Virus record (IMG/VR): IMGVR_UViG_3300046323_000245
Span: 1-20,388 of that record
From: a virus
Direction: 5' to 3' (one strand)
DNA length: 20,388 nt
The stretch's first letter is position 1. Each line of letters begins with the position of its first letter. A program made the translations under genes and the position numbers. Below are positions 15,746 to 20,388 of the stretch, one piece after another. The notes under the pieces were generated by a model. It had not been told where the DNA came from and did no database searches. It saw only the letters and a program-made list of their open reading frames with translations.

Positions 15746-15961
15746 CTAAACCGGAACCGGAGTTGCTACAAGCTTTTCAATCCAAGCGATAGCAGCATCA
15801 TCAATGGGCGTTGCAGTTTTAGCAGCAAGTTTTTTGATTTCAGCTAACAAATCAACCTCAACAGATGCAGAAACTTTAAGCTTTAATTCTGGAGTTACGT
15901 CAACAGTTACAGAGCCAACTTGACCAATTTTTTGTTCGAATTCTGTGCCTTCTAAAACCAT
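15746..15961 (-). CDS. Small unknown protein of the lysis region
   Basis: A 71-residue acidic protein with a strong start (AAAGGAAAATAACATG). The first half reads as beta strands (VGSVTVDVTPELKLKVSASV); the second half is helical (DLLAEIKKLAAKTATPIDDA and IAWIEKLVATP). No Cys, no signal peptide and no membrane helix are visible. I do not recognise a family. It sits between two membrane proteins in the lysis region and is probably co-translated with them. Confidence 0.5.
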   Translation of the reverse strand: MVLEGTEFEQKIGQVGSVTVDVTPELKLKVSASVEVDLLAEIKKLAAKTATPIDDAAIAWIEKLVATPVPV

Positions 15962-15962
15962 G

Positions 15963-16187
15963 TTATTTTCCTTTGTTTATTTGTTCTAATGTCGCGTCTA
16001 TGCGCTCCACCTTGATTTTTATTGTGTTAATATCGTCTTTGATAGATTCAAGCTTGTCAATTCTTTGAGCCATTAGTTCTTGTCGTGTTAACGCAGAACT
16101 TGCAATAAATATGACAAATATGACAGACGTGATTATCGCCCAGAACTCCGTGATGATGTAAGCAATATTTGAAAGTTTCTGTTTCAC
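15963..16187 (-). CDS. Small membrane protein with C-terminal coiled coil, holin-like
   Basis: A 74-residue protein with a GTG start at 16187. Residues about 9-33 are one hydrophobic helix (YIITEFWAIITSVIFVIFIA), followed by a charged coil with heptad Ile/Leu spacing (LMAQRIDKLESIKDDINTIK). Phage XhlA-like and class III holin-related proteins have a coil and a single membrane helix, but usually in the opposite order, so the match is loose. The start codon lies within a hairpin and has no clear Shine-Dalgarno sequence, suggesting poor or controlled translation. It is a reasonable lysis accessory candidate. Confidence 0.45.
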   Translation of the reverse strand: MKQKLSNIAYIITEFWAIITSVIFVIFIASSALTRQELMAQRIDKLESIKDDINTIKIKVERIDATLEQINKGK

Positions 16188-16192
16188 AGAAA
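16176..16192. repeat. Hairpin over the GTG start of the small membrane protein gene
   Basis: TTTCTGT at 16176-16182 and ACAGAAA at 16186-16192 are perfect 7-base inverted arms with a 3-base loop. The GTG start at 16187-16185 sits at the loop edge, so the folded mRNA would hide it. The 88-base gap upstream has no convincing promoter or gene. Confidence 0.4.
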
Positions 16193-16275
16193 ACAGGATA
16201 GTATTTTGTATTGATTTTTATAAGATCAGACGCTCAAAAGATTGATGTTTAGACGTGAGTCAAAGCTAGGATAGA

Positions 16276-16482
16276 TTAAGCCTTGTATCTTTTTTGATCT
16301 ATTTTTTTGGCTTTGTACTCAGAAATCAAATGAAAAAGATTTGCATAGATAATAAAATACGCCTCAGATTGAGGCTTTACTTTGGCCTTACTAAACGAAA
16401 TTTGTAAACTCCACCCTTCAAGTAATGATTTTTTTACAATCTCCGTTTTCTCTTTAATTTCTTGATCTGTTAGTTCTCTCAT
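16276..16482 (-). CDS. Small unknown helical protein
   Basis: A 68-residue basic protein with a clear start (AGGAACCAAATG). It is mostly helical: an N-terminal helix with DQEIKEKTEIVKKSLLEGW, a middle with AYFIIYANLFHLISEYKAK, and a Lys/Arg-rich end. No signal peptide; the hydrophobic middle is too short and mixed for a confident membrane helix. The N-terminal pattern of a charged helix, an EGWS turn and a SKAKV segment hints at a small HTH-like fold, but I cannot confirm it. Confidence 0.5.
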   Translation of the reverse strand: MRELTDQEIKEKTEIVKKSLLEGWSLQISFSKAKVKPQSEAYFIIYANLFHLISEYKAKKIDQKRYKA

Positions 16483-16550
16483 TTGGTTCCTAATTATTAG
16501 CCCACTTAACCGCAGGGCTTGCTCGTTCGTATAATTATCACCTAGTTAGT

Positions 16551-16781
16551 TTAAATTATTTTTTCTTTGCTGTTGCTTTTTTTGTTACTTTTTTTGCTGG
16601 CTTCTTTGAAGTTGCTTTCATTTTTATCCTTTCCACTGTCTTTTAATACAGTCAAATCTAGCTCGTAAAGAGCATTAAATATTAAGCTAATAGCCTCGCG
16701 CCACGCGCCTGCGTTAAGCTTTAGTTTTTCATTCTGCTTTGCGGATACAATTTTGACAATCTGATTTATTATTTTTTTGTT
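16551..16781 (-). CDS. Open frame of 76 codons with no ATG, after the endolysin stop
   Basis: Directly after the TAG of the endolysin gene the same frame stays open for 76 codons to a TAA at 16551. It reads like protein: IVKIVSAKQNEKLKL, then GAWREAISLIFNALYELDLT, and a Lys/Ser-rich end (SKKSNKKSNS). It contains no ATG or GTG. Initiation would need a rare codon (ATA or ATT near the top, or TTG late), or the TAG is read through to extend the endolysin. It may also be a gene that has lost its start. The end overlaps, in another frame, the 21-residue peptide listed next. Confidence 0.4.
   Translation of the reverse strand, partial: NKKIINQIVKIVSAKQNEKLKLNAGAWREAISLIFNALYELDLTVLKDSGKDKNESNFKEASKKSNKKSNSKEKII
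16556..16621 (-). CDS. 21-residue Lys/Ala-rich peptide, histone-tail-like
   Basis: A short ORF with a strong site (GGAAAGGATAAAAATG) that encodes MKATSKKPAKKVTKKATAKK plus one more Lys. The K-K-P-A-K-K and K-K-A-T pattern is that of histone H1 and of the Lys/Ala tails of some bacterial HU-like proteins, which bind DNA by charge. It has no folded domain. It lies in a different frame from the 76-codon ORF and shares its last 66 bases. I think translation is plausible given the start site, but the length makes any function a guess. Confidence 0.5.
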   Translation of the reverse strand: MKATSKKPAKKVTKKATAKKK

Positions 16782-17363
16782 CTACCTTGTTGATTCATTG
16801 TCTTTTGTTTTAGAGCTGCAATTCACTGATTTTAAAATCTTGTCAGGCTTTGGATAGTCTTTAACATCTTTAGGCCATCGAACAGCGCAAATTTCACCAA
16901 CAGAGTATGTTGATACCTTCCAGGTGTTTCCCTGATTACCTCCGTAAAGATCAATCGTTGCATTTTTCTTCGTAAGGTCTTCTACAGTACAATCTCCATT
17001 TGCTTGAGCAATATGATTTGAACTAGATGAGCCGCACTTTGTATGATTGATTTGAACAATTGCACCTTGAGGAATACCGTCTTGTTTCCAATCAATTTCA
17101 ACACCGTACTTAGCCCAGTTTCTCGCTAGTGCGCCATTCTTAGCGTAGTCAACACCGACTCCTGATAATGCAACAGCCATAGCAAGCCCACACCATGCGG
17201 CCCACGACTCTTTAATGGTTCCAAGATTCATCCCAAAAAGCTTCCATTTTGCAGACATCTCTTTGTTGAACTCAGGTTCATTTTCGTTTCTGCCTTTGTA
17301 TTTTAATGCAAATAAATACCAAGGTGGTGACTTCTTTTTTTGTTCTTTTTTTTGATCGGCCAT
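16782..17363 (-). CDS. Endolysin-like cysteine peptidase/amidase (TIGR02594-like)
   Basis: A 193-residue protein with a good start (AGAAGGATGTAACTAATG). The motifs match the TIGR02594 / CHAP-like group: SWAAWCGLAMAVALSGVG with the likely catalytic Cys58, then ALARNWAKYG, PQGAIVQINH, SSNHIAQANG with the likely His117, and DLYGGNQGNTWKVSTY followed by AVRWPK. These enzymes cut peptide parts of the cell wall. The first 45 residues are basic and unusual for the group. There is no signal peptide, so a holin would be needed for release. The gene before it encodes a transglycosylase, making a two-enzyme lysis set. Confidence 0.8.
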   Translation of the reverse strand: MADQKKEQKKKSPPWYLFALKYKGRNENEPEFNKEMSAKWKLFGMNLGTIKESWAAWCGLAMAVALSGVGVDYAKNGALARNWAKYGVEIDWKQDGIPQGAIVQINHTKCGSSSSNHIAQANGDCTVEDLTKKNATIDLYGGNQGNTWKVSTYSVGEICAVRWPKDVKDYPKPDKILKSVNCSSKTKDNESTR

Positions 17364-18064
17364 TAGTTACATCCTTCTAATTTGTTAAGTGCTGCGTTTA
17401 TTTTAAGATAAGATTGTCTAGGCTTTTCGTCAAATGTAGGTCTAACTACGGCCCAATACCTACTAAGCCCTTTCCACTTTTCATCAACTTTACCAGTAAC
17501 AATCTTGTCTTGAGTAAAATAGTTCTTTGCTATGTGCAGTGCGCATTTAATGTTTAAGTATTCATTATGCAGGTCACTAGATTGATTGATCCAAGAACAC
17601 CCAAGCCCACGAGAACTGCTAACACTAAGCTGAAATAATCCTCTACTGACAGCATAACCACCATCAAGCTTGCTAGAGGTAACGCGACAGAAACCGCGTA
17701 CAGGATCAGTGAAACAACCACTAGAATAATAGCACTTAGCTTTAGCACATTCATAATACGCTTCTTCATTTTTAAACCCCGACTCATGTCTGATCATTTC
17801 GTAAAATAATGTTGTGTAAAATAAATTCAAATCCTTTGGAGTTTTTGAACAGAATGGAAGATAGCTCGTTTGAAGTGGCTCAAAATCTTTTGCGGCAATC
17901 GATAGTTTTTCTTTCAACGTCAACGGCTTTGGAGTCGTTTGATCTGCGCTGGCCACAGTTGAATCAACACTTGCAATAGTCGCATCATGACTTGCTACTG
18001 TTTCTGTTGTCTTTGGCTCTTCACAGCTTACTAAAAAAAGTGCTGCGATAATTAAATATTTCAT
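17363..18064 (-). CDS. Lipoprotein lytic transglycosylase (SLT-type)
   Basis: A 233-residue exported enzyme. The start follows AAAGGAGAAGAAGAA. A signal peptide ends in LVSC, with the lipid-bearing Cys14; a Thr/Ser/Ala-rich linker covers about 15-47. The SLT domain shows MIRHESGF with catalytic Glu94, VSRGLFQLS at 139-147, then LHIAKNYF at 176-183 and LSRYWA at 200-205. These match the E-S, G-L-x-Q and late Tyr motifs of the family, which cut glycan strands. The domain has many Cys (CAKAKCYYSSGC and others), probably disulfides in the periplasm. An outer-membrane-bound enzyme could aid lysis or act at the next step of infection. Confidence 0.82.
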   Translation of the reverse strand: MKYLIIAALFLVSCEEPKTTETVASHDATIASVDSTVASADQTTPKPLTLKEKLSIAAKDFEPLQTSYLPFCSKTPKDLNLFYTTLFYEMIRHESGFKNEEAYYECAKAKCYYSSGCFTDPVRGFCRVTSSKLDGGYAVSRGLFQLSVSSSRGLGCSWINQSSDLHNEYLNIKCALHIAKNYFTQDKIVTGKVDEKWKGLSRYWAVVRPTFDEKPRQSYLKINAALNKLEGCN

Positions 18065-18267
18065 TTCTTCTTCTCCTTTGGTTTACGCTTCTTCGGTTCA
18101 TTAATTTTAAAATCTTGAATCTCTATGTTTTCAGTACTGAACATGAACTTTTTATGTGATCTGGAACAATTAAAATATTGGTCAAAAGCTAAGTCGGCTG
18201 TCGGTTGTGTCGAGTAAAACTCGTATATCTTTGTCGTTGTAATTGCTATTGTGAGTGTGTTTTTCAT
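18061..18267 (-). CDS. Small unknown protein with basic tail
   Basis: A 68-residue protein overlapping its neighbours by ATGA at both ends. The N-terminal stretch (TLTIAITTTKIYEFYST) is beta-like; the last 15 residues are nearly all Lys, Pro, Glu and Arg (KINEPKKRKPKEKKK). One Cys is present. The start has only a weak GAAAG site, so it probably depends on coupling. No family is recognised. Confidence 0.5.
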   Translation of the reverse strand: MKNTLTIAITTTKIYEFYSTQPTADLAFDQYFNCSRSHKKFMFSTENIEIQDFKINEPKKRKPKEKKK

Positions 18268-18659
18268 GATTCAATTTCTTTCAAAGCTTGACGCGCTTTT
18301 TTACCACCAACTCGCGCTTGGTACTTTTCTATAAACTCATCGTCATTATTTAATGAGTCGATTGTGTGAAACTCCTGATCCTCAACATAACTTTCTCTGT
18401 CAGCATAATATGCCAAAGCCTCCACCGCCACTTTCAGCTTCGATTTGAGCTGTTCAATCTTGTTAACAAATTGAGGCTCTAATATTTCATTGTATTCGGT
18501 TTTTTGCTTTTCTATAATTATTTTTAATTCTGCGTTTTCTTTTCTCAGAATAGCGGCCTCCGAAGACTGTTGTGCCAAACAAAAAGACACTAATTTAAAA
18601 TCTATTGAAAGCTTTCGACAGTCATCTTTCATTCCGCATCTTTGTATATTAAAGTCCAT
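18264..18659 (-). CDS. Coiled-coil phage accessory protein
   Basis: A 131-residue acidic protein. The middle, about 34-80, is a coiled coil (AAILRKENAELKIIIEKQ, IEQLKSKLKVAVEALAYYAD). The last third has the common phage ending with ALAYYAD, an acidic gap, and GGKKARQALKEI, which I have seen in many small early phage proteins of unknown role. The strong ribosome binding site (GGGAGGGG) is made by the C-terminal codons of the gene before it, and the start overlaps its stop (TAATG). Four Cys are clustered in the first 30 residues. Confidence 0.6.
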   Translation of the reverse strand: MDFNIQRCGMKDDCRKLSIDFKLVSFCLAQQSSEAAILRKENAELKIIIEKQKTEYNEILEPQFVNKIEQLKSKLKVAVEALAYYADRESYVEDQEFHTIDSLNNDDEFIEKYQARVGGKKARQALKEIES

Positions 18660-18997
18660 TATTTCCCCTCCCTTAATTTTTGCAGACGTGTGTTTGTTTC
18701 GGATAAAACACCTTTAGCTAAATCGCCGCTACAATACTCCTCAACGTCTGGACATATTTCTTGGCAATGTTTAAATGTCATTGCGTTTGCGTGATACCAG
18801 CTCAACGCCTCACTCTGACTTTGTATAATATCAATAAGCTCTGAAATTATGGCGGAGTAGTGCCTCTCGTGATGACCAACTGTTTCTGCGTATGTTGGAA
18901 CATCGCCAGTTGTTTGCATATAGTTACTAATATATTTATTTGAGTTGATCGGTTCGCACAACTTCTCTTTCAACTCTGCGAAATCTGGGTTATTCAT
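18659..18997 (-). CDS. Unknown protein with Cys cluster
   Basis: A 112-residue protein. A helical centre (HYSAIISELIDIIQSQSEAL) leads to ALSWYHANAMTFKHCQEI, with CPDVEEYC just after and a helical end (SETNTRLQKLREGK). The three Cys and two His in the second half (H-C, C-x6-C) could bind a metal, but the spacing does not match a known finger. The start has AAAGGTGATTTATG and overlaps the previous stop. Its last codons carry the ribosome binding site of the following gene. Function unknown. Confidence 0.55.
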   Translation of the reverse strand: MNNPDFAELKEKLCEPINSNKYISNYMQTTGDVPTYAETVGHHERHYSAIISELIDIIQSQSEALSWYHANAMTFKHCQEICPDVEEYCSGDLAKGVLSETNTRLQKLREGK

Positions 18998-19221
18998 AAA
19001 TCACCTTTTTCGACAGCTTCTGGAATAGTATTTTCAAAAATAAATCTATTAAATTGGATAAACATTCTGTTCGATATTCTCTGCACAATAAGATATTTCT
19101 CATTGTCCGTTAAATCAGGAAACTCATTCACAGTTCTATCCGTAATCAATTTGTACGCATCACAAAATGTATTGTGAACAAACTTATTTACTTTTAATTG
19201 GTATTCTTCTAATTCATTCAT
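18994..19221 (-). CDS. Small unknown helical protein
   Basis: I choose the ATG at 19221, which has GGAGGGTGAGATT before it, over an in-frame GTG at 19236 that would use up that site; the product is 75 residues. It is acidic and helical: NELEEYQLKVNKFVHNTF, then FPDLTDNEKYLIVQRISNRM and a hydrophobic end with FIQFNRFIFENTI. It ends in ATGA with the next gene. I do not recognise it; the pattern fits a small cytoplasmic regulator or inhibitor. Confidence 0.55.
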   Translation of the reverse strand: MNELEEYQLKVNKFVHNTFCDAYKLITDRTVNEFPDLTDNEKYLIVQRISNRMFIQFNRFIFENTIPEAVEKGDL

Positions 19222-19313
19222 AATCTCACCCTCCACACAATTTCACTCACATAAATTATTAACACTATTGGCACGATTCAGATTAGGAATAGTGTTGATA
19301 GAATGCGGTTCAT
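19218..19313 (-). pseudogene. Small membrane peptide ORF split by an in-frame TGA
   Basis: Between two genes lies a 32-codon frame that overlaps both by ATGA. It reads MNRILSTLFLI, then TGA at 19280-19278, then IVPIVLIIYVSEIVWRVRL and a final TGA. If the inner TGA were TGG (Trp), the product would be one 31-residue membrane helix with a basic end. TGA is used as a true stop in the flanking genes, so this is either a recent nonsense change, rare readthrough or a sequence error. A GTG at 19274 could start a shorter form but has no ribosome binding site. Confidence 0.5.
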
Positions 19314-19678
19314 TTCGCGCTCCAAGTTGCTCGCAATTCAACATGACAATGTTTACAAATAACATGTTCAGATAAATTCACATCACCCAGACCGTCAATA
19401 AACATGCTCTTAGCCTCATGCTTACAAGGCTCTTTATCTATTTCTTCAACGAGCGCTAGTCGGGCCTTGTGGGTATCTTCCGGTCTTTGTTGAGAAAGGT
19501 CTCCACCCGAATATCTTGGTATGAAAAATGATAACTTAGTTGTTCCATAAACCACAGGCCAAGACTCAATCAGCGCCTTTAGTTTTTGGTTTGCTGCTTT
19601 AGCTACTTGTTCACACTGAAAATATTTTATATCCACTGCATCTTTAACAAAATCTTCCCATATAAAAAAATCTTTCAT
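19310..19678 (-). CDS. Small protein with C-terminal Cys/His zinc-binding pattern
   Basis: I choose the ATG at 19678 (MKDFFIWEDF), with GGGGTG upstream and an ATGA overlap, rather than starts further up that run through another gene; the product is 122 residues. The N-terminal part is helical. The C-terminus has PCKHEA (Cys85, His87) and ICKHCHVEL (Cys108, Cys111), a CxH...CxxC set ending in L-x-A-x-W. That ending is common in small phage proteins with a zinc ribbon. DNA or RNA contact is possible but not shown. Confidence 0.62.
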   Translation of the reverse strand: MKDFFIWEDFVKDAVDIKYFQCEQVAKAANQKLKALIESWPVVYGTTKLSFFIPRYSGGDLSQQRPEDTHKARLALVEEIDKEPCKHEAKSMFIDGLGDVNLSEHVICKHCHVELRATWSAK

Positions 19679-19755
19679 GCTAACACCCCACAAATAAAAT
19701 AAATTATTACAAACACGCATCCTATAACGACTGGCAACCAGTGAATCTGTTTCAT
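19675..19755 (-). CDS. 26-residue membrane peptide
   Basis: A short ORF with a strong site (GTGAGGAAAACAAATG) that gives MKQIHWLPVVIGCVFVIIYF plus six more residues, a nearly complete membrane helix after a short basic start. It overlaps both neighbours by ATGA. Small membrane peptides of this type in phages can affect host membrane proteins or block a second infection, but nothing here shows which. Base composition matches its neighbours. Confidence 0.65.
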   Translation of the reverse strand: MKQIHWLPVVIGCVFVIIYFICGVLA

Positions 19756-19931
19756 TTGTTTTCCTCACTAAAAAAATTTTCATCACAAATCTTTTCAATA
19801 ATTTTCAAAAGACTTTCTAATGATTCGGCTACAAAAATTCTGTTACTAAATGCGCCTTGGTAAGTAGGCGTAAAACTTATTGCATACCCGTTCAATTCTT
19901 TTCTTATTGAAATTTGCTCGTTTGTTTTCAT
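19752..19931 (-). CDS. 59-residue unknown protein
   Basis: A short gene starting at 19931 (MKTNEQISIRKELNGYAISF) with AGGATAATTTTGAA before the start. The middle reads TPTYQGAFSNRIFVAESLES and the end LLKIIEKICDENFFSEENK, so a beta-beta-helix fold is likely, with N-G-Y at the strand turn and a V-A-x-S-L-E-S-L-L helix start as in many small phage proteins. It overlaps both neighbours by ATGA. Function unknown. Confidence 0.65.
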   Translation of the reverse strand: MKTNEQISIRKELNGYAISFTPTYQGAFSNRIFVAESLESLLKIIEKICDENFFSEENK

Positions 19932-20008
19932 TTCAAAATTATCCTATTCTTTTTTCTTTGTGCAGCTGTGTATTTTGGCGATCTGAATGCTCTAAACTGT
20001 ACTTTCAT
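19928..20008 (-). CDS. 26-residue basic peptide
   Basis: A short ORF reading MKVQFRAFRSPKYTAAQRKK plus six residues, highly basic. Its end overlaps the 59-residue gene by ATGA. Its start overlaps the stop of a five-codon ORF (MKQNK, 20022-20005) that itself overlaps the HU stop. No independent ribosome binding site is seen, so it would be made by re-initiation. It may be a real nucleic-acid-binding micro-protein or a leader that only passes ribosomes on. Confidence 0.45.
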   Translation of the reverse strand: MKVQFRAFRSPKYTAAQRKKNRIILK

Positions 20009-20018
20009 TTGTTTTGTT

Positions 20019-20309
20019 TCATTTTAGCTTTTCCAAACTTGTTTTATGAACATAGCCAATATTTAGTTGCTTAAAAGAAATCAGCTCTCTTGATTCTGTT
20101 AAAACCTTTTCGCCCGTTTGAATATTTCGATAGTTTCTAGCCTTTGTTTTTTTTAGAAAGAATCTGCCAAACCCTAAAATCTTAAGAACATCACCAGACA
20201 AAACCTGATTGGAAATTATTTCAGTCAGGCTGTTTAAATATGATTCTGCTTGTTGAATTGTTATTTTTTCTTTATCTCTTAGTGCAGTTATGAGTTGCGT
20301 TTTGTTCAT
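20019..20309 (-). CDS. HU/IHF-like DNA-binding protein
   Basis: A 96-residue protein of the HU/IHF family, which bends DNA and compacts it. The start at 20309 (MNKTQLITAL) has AAGGAAAATGTAAA upstream. Family marks: LITALRDKEKITIQQAESYL at the start, GDVLKILGFGRFFLKKTKAR at 39-58, then NYRNIQTGEKV at 59-69. In HU the arm tip reads RNP with a Pro that wedges into DNA; here the same place is RNI (Ile63), so bending may be changed. The final 25 residues (about 72-96) differ from typical HU. It may condense phage DNA or aid replication or packaging. Confidence 0.88.
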   Translation of the reverse strand: MNKTQLITALRDKEKITIQQAESYLNSLTEIISNQVLSGDVLKILGFGRFFLKKTKARNYRNIQTGEKVLTESRELISFKQLNIGYVHKTSLEKLK

Positions 20310-20388
20310 TTTACATTTTCCTTTTCTTCTTTGGATAAGCAACATCTTTCGCTACCGCGACCCCGACCATGACCGCGACCCCGACCGC
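20306..20388 (-). CDS. C-terminal end of a Gly-Arg repeat protein (partial)
   Basis: The gene enters from the right edge. The minus-strand bases repeat a hexamer GGTCNN six times with one change, coding GRGRGHGRGRGS, followed by ERCCLSKEEKENVK and a TGA that overlaps the HU start by ATGA. The overlap matches the rest of the operon and favours this frame. A second frame is also open to 20311 (VGVAVMVGVAVAK-like, ending in PKKKRKM). The GC-rich repeat contrasts sharply with the AT-rich surroundings. An RG-rich tail would bind nucleic acid; that is inference. Confidence 0.5.
   Translation of the reverse strand, partial: GRGRGHGRGRGSERCCLSKEEKENVK

Noticed and set aside
16483-16550. AGCCC and GGGCT arms in the gap between two small genes.
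   Set aside because: Five pairs with an 11-base loop and no T-run. No gene or promoter is supported here.
19679-19798. An N-terminal extension of the Cys/His protein to 19798.
   Set aside because: The extension runs through the 26-residue membrane peptide gene in a different frame, and the ATG at 19678 has its own ribosome binding site and ATGA overlap.
20311-20337. A PKKKRKM stretch in the alternate right-edge frame, like a nuclear localisation signal.
   Set aside because: It lies in the Val-Gly-Ala frame, which ends before the HU start without overlap. The AAG/AAA run comes from the purine-rich ribosome binding site of HU. Chance is the simplest reading.
1-20388. tRNA genes, CRISPR arrays, insertion sequences and attachment sites.
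   Set aside because: No cloverleaf-like sequence, spaced repeats, transposase or recombinase gene, or paired terminal repeats were found by eye on either strand.

Overview
The window is part of a tailed double-stranded DNA phage or prophage. Every supported gene lies on the minus strand, so the map reads from the right end to the left end. The DNA is AT-rich and tightly packed: most neighbouring genes overlap by ATGA or TAATG or lie a few bases apart, with clear Shine-Dalgarno sites before many starts. A lytic transglycosylase with a lipobox points to a Gram-negative host. A tail tube protein, a frameshifting pair of tail chaperones and the start of a tape measure gene, with no sheath gene in view, suggest a long-tailed, probably siphovirus-like, particle. 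I cannot name the host from the sequence.

Region by region, in the direction of transcription. (1) 20388-18061: the end of a Gly-Arg repeat ORF, an HU/IHF-like DNA-bending protein, and a chain of small genes joined by ATGA or TAATG overlaps. Several are only 26-60 codons long, and one is split by an in-frame TGA. (2) 18064-15135: lysis region with a lipoprotein SLT transglycosylase, a TIGR02594-like cysteine endolysin, an ORF without an ATG start that overlaps a 21-residue Lys/Ala peptide, and several small membrane or lipoprotein genes. (3) 15135-13354: a RusA-like nuclease, a 27-bp dyad, two tandem LuxR/GerE-type HTH proteins, a probable small terminase and a small unknown gene. (4) 13338-7679: large terminase, portal, two related virion-morphogenesis proteins, scaffold and major capsid protein. 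(5) 7673-3418: small structural, decoration and fibre-like proteins, unusually placed between capsid and connector genes. (6) 3421-1: a permuted papain-like (YiiX/NlpC-type) protein, a connector with an Ig/PKD-like N-terminus, tail terminator, tail tube, chaperones G and GT joined by a -1 frameshift at a run of nine A, and the tape measure start.

The packaging motor (small and large terminase, portal) fills a head built from the capsid and scaffold proteins. The connector and terminator join it to the tail, whose tube is assembled on the tape measure with the G/GT chaperones. The transglycosylase and endolysin break the wall at the end. The two HTH proteins just ahead of the terminase are candidates for timing late expression. 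The most unusual parts are the micro-gene chain after HU, the TGA-split membrane peptide, the ORF at 16551-16781 that lacks a standard start, and the head-fibre-like block after the capsid gene.
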